Source: Lutraria lutraria (Eukaryota; Mollusca; Bivalvia; Venerida; Mactridae). From it: a DNA stretch of 64,000 bases. The translations under genes were made by a program, and so were the position numbers. The notes under the pieces were generated by a model. It did no database searches and was not told the DNA's origin. It saw only the letters and a list, made by a program, of their open reading frames with translations. The stretch covers positions 27,369,843 through 27,433,842 of the forward strand of contig OZ026838.1 of assembly GCA_964023205.1 (NCBI GenBank), written 5' to 3'. The stretch's first letter is position 1. Every line of letters begins with the position of its first letter. Shown piece by piece: positions 48,601 to 58,650 of this stretch.

Positions 48601-49912
48601 TCTTTTTACGTCGTTTTATATCTTGCCAGAAACGTCAGTTTGAGTGATTTTCTTTTGAAGCACGAAGACCATGCAAAACCTCATTCGCTTTCAAACAAAG
48701 GCATTTTGAATTATTCGAACTAACTCGCCATTCTTTCAAGTACTCGAACAAAACGTGACAACCCCAATAGACGGACCCTTGCCGATGCTCTGATTTTTGT
48801 AAATAAATGTATTAATAATTTTGGTGCTGCGAAAACGTTTGATGGCTAAATAACTGTTGTTTTGTGCTATTCCTAGTTGCTGCATTCTAAGACACCCTCG
48901 GATAGAATGTGTTTGATCTTTATCTTCCTAATTTTAAAGCAATGACAAGAACGGCTCGTTGATCAGGTATTAGACAGTTGTTAGTAATGGATTCGAGTAA
49001 ATTTTCAAGCAACTGATATACCTTTTTAAAGGTGGATGAGTTTGGTTAATGATTAAAGCATATGATACTACGAGTATATTTGAGACGAAAAACCAAAGTA
49101 AGATAAGCAATACTGAGCACTACATAACTATATTGACCCAATGCACTCATGAAGAAGCTGACACTATGATATTTTGCGTATGAAACACGCTTTGGATAAC
49201 CGGGGTTGAAAAAGCATGTGGTGACGGATTCTGACACAGACATTATAATTCTTTCAGTGTCTATTTTCAAAGAAATCAATACTGACACTATTTGGGTGGA
49301 GTTTGGTATTTAAAGCAAAATACTTCAGTTGATTTCTGGTGCATGAAACTGTCGAAACAATTGGGCAAAAGTTTATAAGTTCTCCCATTTTTCAACGCAT
49401 TTACCGGGTGTGACACCGCGTGTCTGACCTCTATGAAAAGGACAAAAAGACTTGGAATGTAATGTCTGTTTAGGTAAGCAGCCCCGGGCCCCCTCCCAAT
49501 AAATCCGGATGACTTCTATCCGGAAACAATTAACGATTAACTAATGTATGCCTAAAACCGCACTAAGGCAAGTAAGTCACGTTCTATATACAACTTCTAT
49601 TTGAGTGTGTGGGGGGGGGGGTATTTCACAAACTTCGTTTGAATTTACTTATATACATGTATAAACATACTAAACACGTTATGATGATGAGCTAAGGTAG
49701 TATAATTCATTGGTATTGAGAGTTTTGATAAAAAGTTCTTTGACTGGAAAAATATTTGGCGGCCATTTTGAAAATTTGGCGGCCATCTTGAATCGAGGCA
49801 CTTGAACTTTGGCACACACCCTAAATCGTTTCTATATATCATTCCCAACATGTGTGGAAAATTTGGTGCTTGTATGACAATTTGCACTATTTTCTCGTTA
49901 TTTACCCCGCTA
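45665..49912 (+). mobile_element. 4.25 kb TIR-flanked element present only in copy B
   Basis: Begins TAGCGGGATAAATAA and ends with the near reverse complement (TTATTTACCCCGCTA). The inverted ends extend about 85 bp and share AATAGTGCAAATT, TCATACAAGCACCAAATTT and ACATGTG. Copy A has the uninterrupted flanks (CCTTCTTCCGGAAGAATTATC near 13875), so this is an insertion. No clean target duplication is visible. The plus strand holds the remains of one long uncharacterised protein. The superfamily is unknown to me. Confidence 0.85.
47390..49470 (+). pseudogene. Wrecked HEEADT / DTD / TGCDT-type protein of the 4.25 kb element
   Basis: In shifting frames the plus strand shows, in order: SSFHGTDISLFQH (about 47500), FGGLHVKMMSLKVVGIILK followed by DSGWISTL (about 48017-48090), CTHEEADTMIFCV (about 49150), TDSDTDIIILSVSIFKEINT then DTIWVEFG (about 49205-49295), and a LPFFNAFTGCDTA-like block (about 49380-49420). 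From memory these blocks, in this order, mark a large family of uncharacterised invertebrate proteins (SSFHGTGIS, GGLHIEM, HEEADTR, DTDVVVLA, FHAFTGCDT). The acidic clusters resemble the metal site of PIN/FEN-type nucleases; that is my inference. Many stops and shifts: not functional here. Confidence 0.65.
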
Positions 49913-50449
49913 TCGGAAGAATTATCATTTCATTAAAATAATTTTGTTCCGAAACATCTTTTTACTTTTTTACTATTAAGGTGAATGAATCTGTATTTCA
50001 ACTAAAGTAATCAATTTACTTACGTAACTTGTTGCAGGATTCCCGCATTTCTTTGTCAAAGATAGTTTCTGTTGTGTTTTGTTAATTCTTGTAAGTTTGT
50101 TTTAAGTTGTATACATGTTGTTTTGTATTTTTATGGGTTTTTTTCTGAGAGAGTGTGAATGTTTGACTTTCAGATAACCGCTACATTTAACTAGATATAC
50201 GATATCGTACGTTATTCTGTGTTATGGTAGTCAGGAAGAAGCGCGTATATTGCTTCTTTTTCAAGACACTTCTGTCTGTGGGTGCAATTATTGTACACTA
50301 TGAAATCACTCTATGTTCATCAGAAGACAAATCTAAAACGTTTTTAAACATACATGAAAGTTGTGTTTAATATGTATAAATGATACCGCTCCAGGTGAAT
50401 CAATAACACGCACGTGCGCGTATGTGCGTACATAAATCTTTATACAAAC

Positions 50450-51542
50450 TCCCCGTGGTAGTTATTTCCCAGATCAGTTGTTCTATACATAGCGTGACGT
50501 CACTACGTTTGTCTAACCTCTATACATAAAACTGATTACTATCTACATTTAGATAGTTATACATACGCTAAAAGTATAGTTCCGCGGAAGGATTAAACTG
50601 TAAAAACAACCATATCGGTTGTATGTAATTAACAAATTTGTTTAGTTATGTAAAATGAATACGTAGTACCATTCTATTCTTATGCTTTCGTCAATAACAC
50701 TCATTATTCAATGAAACGCAATGTTGAAGTACGCTTGGCTCCAATGTGTACCATACGGTGACGTCACGCTATGTTATTGTTTATAATTTCCATTTTATAA
50801 GTAGTTCCTGCAAATACCCATATTGCCCCGAGCAGAATAACACAGGTCAGTGAGAGACAATAAACACTCTTTCTTTCTCACTGCTATGTCACGAGAATTT
50901 GAAGATTTTCAAATCATTCAACACAATCTAAAGCGGTAACAAACTTGGAGAAGACGAGTAAACGCGAAATGGACATTTATAGCGAAATGTCAAATAATTG
51001 GAAATGTTACAAACGGAACTGAAAGGGGCCAACACAGCATAAAGCAATGTAATAAAATTGAATATTTCGAAAGATATGTACTGTATGAGTTTCATGACTT
51101 TAGTATAACAGCTTATGCTTGAATGATCGTAATATGTTAAGATACATTTTTGAGAAAAATGTCTATTTATAAATGTGTAAGTTTTCATTTTATGTTGATA
51201 TAATATGTACATGTATATGAGCTGAATAACTGACAATATTGACAATAATTAAGAGTTTAGATAACCTCACTAGTAATAAACTCTACTAGGTTTATGTGTG
51301 TGTGATTACAAACGTACGACGTACGCCTATTGTCAATATCTCAAAATGACGTCAAAATTTGCATTAGGGTGGGGTCATTAAAGAGCTCAAAAATTGACAA
51401 ATATAACAAAATGATTATAAAAAAATATGTAGAACTACTCAGGACAAATGTTAGTTTGATTTACCAAATTATTTTAAATATTGAAGATTGGGCCGATTTT
51501 GGCTATTAATCACCTTAATTACTTACAGGCGTGTAAATATAT
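50450..51542. other. No gene seen between copy B and the tandem array
   Basis: AT-rich unique DNA after the end of the duplicated block. No convincing exon or RNA gene. Confidence 0.45.
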
Positions 51543-51696
51543 ACATGTTGGATTTTGGTTGTATACAGGTTGGATTGTGGTTGTATACACGTTGGAATTT
51601 GGTTGCAAACACGTTGGATTTTGGTTGTATACAGGTTGGATTGTGGTCGTATACAAGTTGGATTTTGGTTGAAAACACGTTGGATTTTGGTTGTAT
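51543..51696 (+). repeat. 22-bp tandem repeat, seven units
   Basis: Seven consecutive 22-bp units of the form ACA(N)GTTGGATTTTGGTTGTAT. Units with ATTTTGG and ATTGTGG partly alternate, which hints at a 44-bp higher order. Followed by ACGTTG/CAACGT words to about 51815. Open frames across it are a product of the repeat. Confidence 0.9.
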
Positions 51697-52428
51697 ACAC
51701 GACGTTGTATTGACGTCGGGAAATGACGTCTAAAAAACTTTCATTTACAACCTAGATCCAACGGTCATCCAACGTCAGGGTACAACGTCTGTACAACGTT
51801 TTTACAACGTCAAGTGTTTGCTGGGTACGGTATTTGTGTTCCCGCAATGAAATAAGTCATTGGCGAAAGATGGATGCGCTAAACAACTCATTATATTCAT
51901 TTTGCCGAGGAAAAAGACCGTATTTCTAAAGTAATAGTATCAATTCCATTGAAAATGATAGTTTTAGTGTATATTATAATTTATACGATAATTCTCTGTA
52001 AGCGTAGTCAAGAAAGACAACTCTTACCATTCATAGATAACGAATACAATTGGATTGTTTCCCTTGGTTTATTTGATATTGTACACACACAAACACACCC
52101 CTATATTTTTATTTGCACTGGAATTTACACGCACGTTTACAGTGTAAGATTAACCGGTTAATTAGCTGTTTTCCGTCGACACAGTGATCGAACGGCAGCT
52201 GGTCCACTCTAATATTAGCCCTACTAATTCGGCTTTCCGGTTGGCCGATTTTCGTGAACGAATTCGGAAGGGCCATCCTCTCACCTCTGTGCGGCACGGA
52301 GCCAAGTCGAAAAAATGTCTCACCGTCACAAAGCAGTCTAATTAGTTGGACTACTCTAATATCACCATCTTCTCATTGTGTCCACGTTTAATATGTCATC
52401 TGCCCATTGTTAACTCAGTTGATCTAGC

Positions 52429-52454
52429 CAAGGACTTATGTATATAAGTCCTTG
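52429..52454. mobile_element. 26-bp palindrome with 7-bp target duplication
   Basis: Core CAAGGACTTAT, 4-nt spacer, ATAAGTCCTTG: perfect 11-bp arms. It is directly flanked by ATCTAGC on both sides (52422-52428 and 52455-52461). Same ends and same kind of flanks as 62054-62096. See findings. Confidence 0.6.
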
Positions 52455-52589
52455 ATCTAGCAAATAGGAAAGCAGAACCGCAGTTAAATTGAGACAAAAA
52501 AAGCTAAATTGATTATTTTCATCAATAATGAAGTAATTGAAATGAATTAGTAAACTTATGATATTTATTCATCCAAGTTTCGTACTACT

Positions 52590-52824
52590 GAACTGGTTTC
52601 CGTTGAGTTTGTCAGTAAGTTGCACTGCAACATGGAACCAAAGACCTATACTGCTGAATGGAACGGAAACCAGTTTAGTATGTTTTAGCAATCTCTACCC
52701 AGAGTTGTCGTTCCTGCTACGCTCACACTAACATGTTAAACTGGTTCCCGTTCCATGTTGCAGTGCACACAAGTCAACGGCTAACATGTGTGGATTGGAA
52801 AGGAACGACAACTCTGTGTAGAGA
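52590..52824. repeat. Composite foldback upstream of ATP6V0B
   Basis: Three interleaved inverted pairs: GAACTGGTTTCCGTT (52590) with AACGGAAACCAGTTT (52662); TGCACTGCAACATGGAA (52621) with TTCCATGTTGCAGTGCA (52751), an exact 17-bp pair; and ATCTCTACCCAGAGTTGTCG (52691) with CGACAACTCTGTGTAGAGAT (52805). A piece of it recurs at 61384-61456, so it is a dispersed repeat. Confidence 0.75.
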
Positions 52825-52864
52825 TTGATGTTTTAGATGTTCCGGTTTGTTTGGGCTTTATTAG

Positions 52865-52929
52865 TTCCGGAAGTTATGACAAAATCACATGACATTATTT
52901 TACCCCTGCACCGGATTTGCCCGGAAGTG
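52865..52929 (+). promoter_or_regulatory. Putative ATP6V0B promoter: ETS and MiT/TFE-like sites
   Basis: Two ETS-type sites (TTCCGGAAGT at 52865-52874, CCGGAAGTG at 52921-52929) and one TCACATGAC (52885-52893). The reverse of the last one contains TCATGTGA, the M-box bound by MITF/TFEB-type factors that control lysosomal and V-ATPase genes in animals. The sites lie 40-106 bp before the ATG. No TATA box, as usual for a housekeeping gene. Binding is inferred from motifs only. Confidence 0.5.
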
Positions 52930-52970
52930 AATAAATAATCAGTAAAATAATTGTTATATTATCAAAAAAT

Positions 52971-55900
52971 ATGGACTACGAGACGAAAGGACCCACGAAA
53001 AATATGGGAGTTTCCCCATATCCAGTCTATGGAATTGTAGGAACTCTGGGATGGTTAGCAATTATCATAATCGGTACGGTTGAATTAAAAACGCCGATTA
53101 CATTTTGTGTCAGTTGCTGACACTTGCTGTGCATTTTCATTGCGTCTTGTGACTTTAGTTCTTAGCACAACTATGCTTGGTTCACTCGATATTGAGTCAT
53201 TCATGCAACAATTGAAATGGTTGCGGGCTGCTGTCATTTCCATGTCTGTTGAAATCAGGGATGAAATTTAAAAGCAAATGGAAGATACCAAAAAATCATT
53301 TTTAGAAACATTTATTAAGATTTATTATTATACATTGAAAATTTAATTTATAATGTCAATGAAAATCTTGTCAGTTTGTTTATGGAAGTGTCTCGATATC
53401 ATGTATAATATATAAGGCAAATGCTATAACAGCCTACAAAAATGCAATAGTTTAAGATTGATTACTACTAGTAGTTAAGTAGTAATTGGTCATAGATTTT
53501 TCAAGGTGTCCTCTGAGTCTGACCATTCTGACTGCAGTATTTTCAGATATTTTTTTTCTTTTTATGTGTGTTTTGTAATTGTTACTAAATGTATTTAAAT
53601 TGTTTGGTACCTGTGTTTTTTTATAATTATTAAAGTGACACAGTTTTGGTAGACTATTCTTCATCGTTTTCTTCTTTATTTCAGCTGGATATTATTTACT
53701 GACTAACCAGGGTGGTAGATTTGATATAGGATGGTGAGATTTATTTCAAAGTTGTTATTATTTAATATAATTCATGTAGTTTGATTTCTTGAAAAGATAA
53801 TTCACAATCTGTAACTAACATATTGCTGACTTGTAATCTACATTTCTAGAACATACCTAGATTTTTTATGCTACACATGAAAAATTTCTTTGATGAATAA
53901 TGATGTTTGTTTGTTAAAATTGTGAACTGTGTTAGTAACTAGACATAAAATGTATATGTTACAACACAAGAAATGTTCATTGCATTATAAGTTGACAACT
54001 TCACTGTGATTGTACAATTTGTATAATCTTTGATAAATTAAGTACATGTATATATGTCTTTTAATTATTATCATTCGGGTATGACTAAAGTACGAAATGG
54101 AGATTTTATGGCAAAATTTTACTCCCTAAAATGTGCTGACATAAAGAATGCATATCAATTAACATTATTATTAACACAATCATACAGTTAATTAGTACAG
54201 ACTTCAGTATGGCAAAATGGAGAGTTGTGAAATTGAGATTTTTTGAGATTTTCAATAACAAAATTTCAAACAATATCTGGAGAATATGAGTTTTTCTCCT
54301 TATCGTATGTAATCGCATAAAAATGAATAATAATTAAACATTATTATTAATAGGTATGTATAATAAAAAGTATACATACCTGTTATTAATTAACATTATT
54401 GAACAGTCTGGCGAAATGGAGATTTGAGATGGCGAAATGGAGATGTTAGGTGGCAAAAAGGAAATTTTCAATAGTAAAATGGAGATTTCCTCAGGCAAAA
54501 TGGAAATTTTATTTAAAAAAATGATAACATTATAGATTGAATATTAAATAGTTGAATTAAATGTTGCTATTTTTTAAACAAGAGTGTTCAGTTACCATTC
54601 AGCACATCAGAGACGTATAATTGTATATACATCTCTGGTTTTAATTAATAAAATCTCCATTTTGCCATAAAATCTCCATTTCGTACTTTAGTCATACCGT
54701 TATCATTCAGTTATATTTATTTGAGGAATCCGTCACACAATTTATTGTTGTTAATTTTCAAGGTTGCTGATGAGTGCTTCTCCTTACATGTGGGCGTGTA
54801 TGGGTGTAGGTCTAGCTATATCATTGTCAGTCTTTGGTGCTGCTTGGTAAGTATATTTGCTTTATGCAAAATTGGTTTTGGGTTTGACATGTATGTCTGT
54901 CATAATTTGTTTTTGATAAAGCAACTTAGCGTGAATGGATTCATGAATGGTCACAAAAAATTATCATACAGGGTGTCCCAAAAGAAAGGTAACACTTTCA
55001 TGCATGTTTAATGTCCCTTTAAATTGCAGATGATTACATAATATTTATATAGATATGTAGATCAAAGATGTAAGTTTTTTTGTGTAAGAGAACCATATAA
55101 ATATCTTCAGAATTTGTAATTTAATAATAATTTAAAACAAAAGTGCATTTTTCATCCTTGACGTCGTTTTAGTAATTTATGACGTTTCTGGCGTGACGAC
55201 TTTTCATCCTCTTTGCTAACCATACACGCACGATGAAATCTATGCCATTTTTAACACACCAACAGCATTTCCTTTGTTGGTGGCTTAGAACTATAGACAT
55301 TTGACTTCAAAAATATTCCCCGAAGAATGAAGATGCATGGGTTGAGGTCAAGACTATGCGCATGTCAAGATATTCCACAATATTCCACCTCCGGATATCG
55401 TCTGAATATTACTCAATCGCCGAACATATTGTGTAGAAAGTATAGTACAATACTTGATATGTATGTACCGTACCACCATCCTGTATGAACCACGTGTTTT
55501 GTAAGGCAGGAGACTACTTTTTGAGCACATAAACAAACTTGCTTTTCAAAAGAGACCTAATTCTTATGCGGAGAGACCGTTACACAGTGAGAAACTCGCG
55601 GTGTGCAATGTCGTGCCATGGTATAATTGGACCGTTCATCTTTGATGATACGGTGTCTTTCTGTGATTGAAACAAATAAAACGCAAGGTAAAGAAAGTCC
55701 AACAAAGAAATGTATATTTAAGTGACAGAAAATTCCATCGTGCGTGTATGGTAAGTGAAGAGGATGAAAAGTCGTCACATCAAAAACGTCATAAATTACT
55801 AAAACGACGTCAAGGATGAAAAATGCACTTTTGTTTTAAATTATTATTAAATTACAAATTCTGAAGATATTTATATGGTTCTCTTACACAAAAAAAACTT

Positions 55901-58143
55901 ACATCTTTGATCTACATATCTATATAAATATTATGTATTCATCTGCAATTTAAAGGAACATTAAACATGCATGAAAGTGTTACCTTTCTTTTGGGACACC
56001 CTGTAGCTGTTCAAATACCAGTTAATTTAAGGTTTCTGAAAATGCAAAATCATAAAGTTGTGCTCTTAAAAAAGACCATGTAAATACTAGTAAGCTGAAC
56101 ATTATACTGTATTTCTTTACAGTTAAATTTCAATCAATGAGTGTTCTTGAAACCTGTGCTCTGTGTAATGTACTAGTATAATGAAACTGATAATTGAGTA
56201 CTTACATGTTTGCTTTTTTCTTCAGGGGAATATTTACCACTGGAGCTAGTATTGTTGGTGGTGGGGTTAAAGCACCAAGAATTAAAACCAAAAACTTAAT
56301 CAGCATCATCTTCTGTGAAGCTGTAGCTATTTATGGAATCATCATGGCTATTGTCATAACAAATAATATTGGGGTAAGAAATCTTCTCTCAATAAATCTT
56401 GTAACTTTTGCTGTATAGTCTTCTTTAACTGTAGTTTGTCTGGGAATAGTACATCCACAGTTATTTGACTTGTCTGATTCCTGTGTCATGTGAGAAGTGG
56501 GCACTGGGCTGGAGTATAGGATAATGGGAAAACTGAAAAAGATAACCAGGAGCCCTGTTAACTAAATGTTGTCTTAGTGTCTTAATTGCAGGGATATCAT
56601 ATATCCGGAATTCCGGATTTATCTGACCTGAAAGAGCTATGACTTCTGAGCAAAACAAAAGTTGTTTGATGAAAATATCTATAAAAAATGGCAAATTTAT
56701 GGTCAATTTATGCTCTAAGGATTTTCTTTGATACAAACTGTGTTAACTATGTTTGTTGAATGCCTCTTGTTTGGCAAAAATGGTATGATTTTCAGGATTT
56801 TTAATTTGGCTCTATTGACACCCCTGTAATTAAAATATGAAAAGTAGTCGAGGTCAGGATATTTAGATTATGCTTGTATTTGAAGCAGGCTTAGCAGCAA
56901 GTAGGTATTTGTTGCTATTTAAGTCAGTGTTGAATTGATGAATATGTGTATTTAACTTATATTTCTTACTTTACAGGGATTCAGTGAACTTGAGGATACT
57001 GATAAAGCTATAAAAGAGTCCTACTATGCAGGCAAGTTTCAATGATTCATTTGGTTATTAAAAATGTATACATAACCAGTCTGTTCAGCTAACTTAATAC
57101 TATTACTAAGAATTAGTCAAACACATTGTTTTCATAGTAAAACATTAATTGTATGTTGCCAACTGATCATTGTTTATCATAAAGTTTGTATTAAAAATCA
57201 TGTATATTTTTTCTGTAAAAGTTACTGCTTACTTTAAGCGTAAAGTGGAAATTTGTAAGATACTTTTAAACATCCGAATTGATTGGTGAAGTATTTTCAG
57301 GTAGTGTACTGTCAAGTATACATGTTATATTTGATTGATAAATGATTGATCTGATTACAGGTTTTAAGATGTTCGCTGCCGGTCTAACCGTTGGATTATG
57401 TAACATAGCTTGCGGTATCTGTGTAGGTATAGTGGGATCTGGTGCTGCACTTGCTGATGCTCAGAGTTCGAGTCTCTTTGTGAAAATCCTTATCATAGAA
57501 ATCTTTGGCAGTGCCATAGGTCTATTTGGTGTAATTGTCTCCATCTTACAGGTTGGTAATGTGTTCCTAACATGAAGTTTTTACTGGATTTTTTATTATA
57601 CCCCTGTAAACGAAGTTTGAGATGGGTATATTGGAGTCACTCTGTAGATGTGCTAGACACAATTTTCATGCCAAATAATTCACTCATTGCAGAGTTATCT
57701 CCCCTTGAACGTAGCCCTATAGTGTACCATCTCATTCTTAGTGTCAAAGCGGTGGCAGGGGTATTAGTCACCTCTGTGACAGCTCTAGTTTTAGATAATA
57801 TGTTATGCTGTAAGAGGTTTCTGGTTTAATGGATTATGTATGTAGGCATTTCTCTGTAATGTGAGCTGAGAGTTTAGACTAAAATTTCATTTTAATTAAG
57901 AAATTCATTTATCACAATATATCTATCATTATGGTTACATTATTTGAGAATTTATGTACATATCAATGATTTGTTGGGCAAGATGATGCATTAATTGAAT
58001 GAAGTAACCTGTATAATGGAAACTTATGGGGAAGTCCAAATCTCTTAGTATCACTGTATCAATGAATTGGGGGTATTATTATGTATATTAAACTTATACT
58101 TTAACAATTTCAGATTGCCAGTGCGAAACTTGGATCAGATTAG
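52971..58143 (+). CDS. ATP6V0B: V-type proton ATPase 21 kDa proteolipid subunit c''
   Basis: Seven exons: 52971-53073, 53685-53733, 54763-54846, 56226-56373, 56977-57031, 57361-57551 and 58114-58143. All phases agree and they give 219 residues (human about 205). It is a membrane-embedded rotor subunit of the V0 sector that carries protons across lysosome/vacuole membranes. Five hydrophobic segments: about 21-40, 58-80, 102-127, 148-172 and 185-210. Conserved blocks are [30 protein letters not shown] with Glu110, [13 protein letters not shown], and [17 protein letters not shown] with Glu193. Exon 1 replaces the usual N-terminus with [18 protein letters not shown]. Intron 5 has a GC donor (GCAAGT) and is otherwise normal. 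The exon 1 donor (GTACGG) is weak but is the only one that keeps phase. The last exon gives IASAKLGSD, similar in style to the human end. Confidence 0.95.
54077..54699. mobile_element. Non-autonomous TIR element in ATP6V0B intron 2 (MULE-like)
   Basis: 623 bp with inverted ends of about 40 bp (GGTATGACTAAAGTACGAAA then TGGAGATTTTATGGC, reversed at the right end). It is flanked by a 9-bp direct repeat TTATCATTC (54068-54076 and 54700-54708). The interior repeats GGCGAAATGGAGAT-like words and has no ORF. A 9-bp duplication points to Mutator-like elements. The same intron in copy B (about 35600) has the empty site. Confidence 0.82.
54969..56003. mobile_element. Mariner-type deletion derivative with long TIRs in ATP6V0B intron 3
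   Basis: 1,035 bp flanked by TA on both sides. Each end begins CAGGGTGTCCCAAAAGAAAG, and the two arms stay nearly identical for about 260-270 bp, so the element is largely one inverted repeat. The minus strand of the middle keeps transposase scraps ([11 protein letters not shown] and [10 protein letters not shown], compare QDGATPHT and SPDLNPCDFF of IS630/Tc1/mariner enzymes). Not autonomous. Confidence 0.9.
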
Positions 58144-58433
58144 AAGAAATAAAACATTAAGATGTGCTATAGAAACATGGCTAGTCAACATCTCACTATA
58201 TGGTTAATATAACAACATTCCGAACTATACAAACGAAATCCATAGAGATATACCCTTGAATATTGTTAATCTGTCTTTAAGTTACAAGTTGATGTATTGT
58301 AACCTCACTTTGTACTTAAGTTTTATTGTAAAAGACCTGTGTATAAGTATAATAATATGTGGTAAATGTTTGCCTGAAGTTTGTAGATCAATCAATACAT
58401 GGCAAGCTTGGTGATCAAAACGCATCTTGTCCA

Positions 58434-58472
58434 AATAAATCATATAATGAAAAACGTATCTGAGATAATAAA
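58434..58472 (+). terminator. Candidate poly(A) signals of ATP6V0B
   Basis: AATAAA at 58434-58439 and again at 58467-58472, about 290-330 bp after the stop. An earlier AATAAA at 58148-58153 is only 4 bp past the stop and unlikely to be the main one. Confidence 0.45.
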
Positions 58473-58476
58473 GATA

Positions 58477-58650
58477 CATTCAAACCTGTGTTAGTGGCCA
58501 TCTCCGAATAAAGGCTGCCCTTTGAATAAAGGCCATTTTTTGGGAAACAATCATTAATTATTTAGGACAAACTGACATTTGAAGGCCACCTGTCAGTAAA
58601 TGTCACATTATGTCTTTCCCAAGGGTGGCTTTTGTTCACAGATTTGACTG
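58477..58650. mobile_element. Short TIR element downstream of ATP6V0B
   Basis: 174 bp between TA dinucleotides, with ends CATTCAAACCTGTG and CACAGATTTGACTG (near reverse complements). The inside has GAATAAAGGC repeats and no ORF. Probably a Tc1/pogo-type MITE. Confidence 0.55.

Larger units (their letters stand above)
31047..50449 (+). repeat. Segmental duplication, copy B
   Basis: The second copy of the 1-14417 block, in the same orientation, ending after ACAAAC at 50449. It is longer than copy A because of a 4.25 kb transposon (45665-49912), about 0.77 kb of LINE 3' sequence (about 36568-37333), V-ATPase exon 3 with two SINE-like units (35660-36205), and smaller segments near 40660 and 44027. 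It lacks V-ATPase exon 1 and the TGACCT repeat seen at 4690. Confidence 0.95.

Noticed and set aside
51481..51733. Overlapping open frames in three phases with repeated peptides
   Set aside because: They are produced by the 22-bp tandem repeat; there is no start context or homology.
57552..57575. ATP6V0B reading through exon 6 (…[10 protein letters not shown] stop)
   Set aside because: A GTTGGT donor follows CAG, and exon 7 at 58114 gives IASAKLGSD, which matches the family's C-terminus better. Intron retention is possible but not needed.
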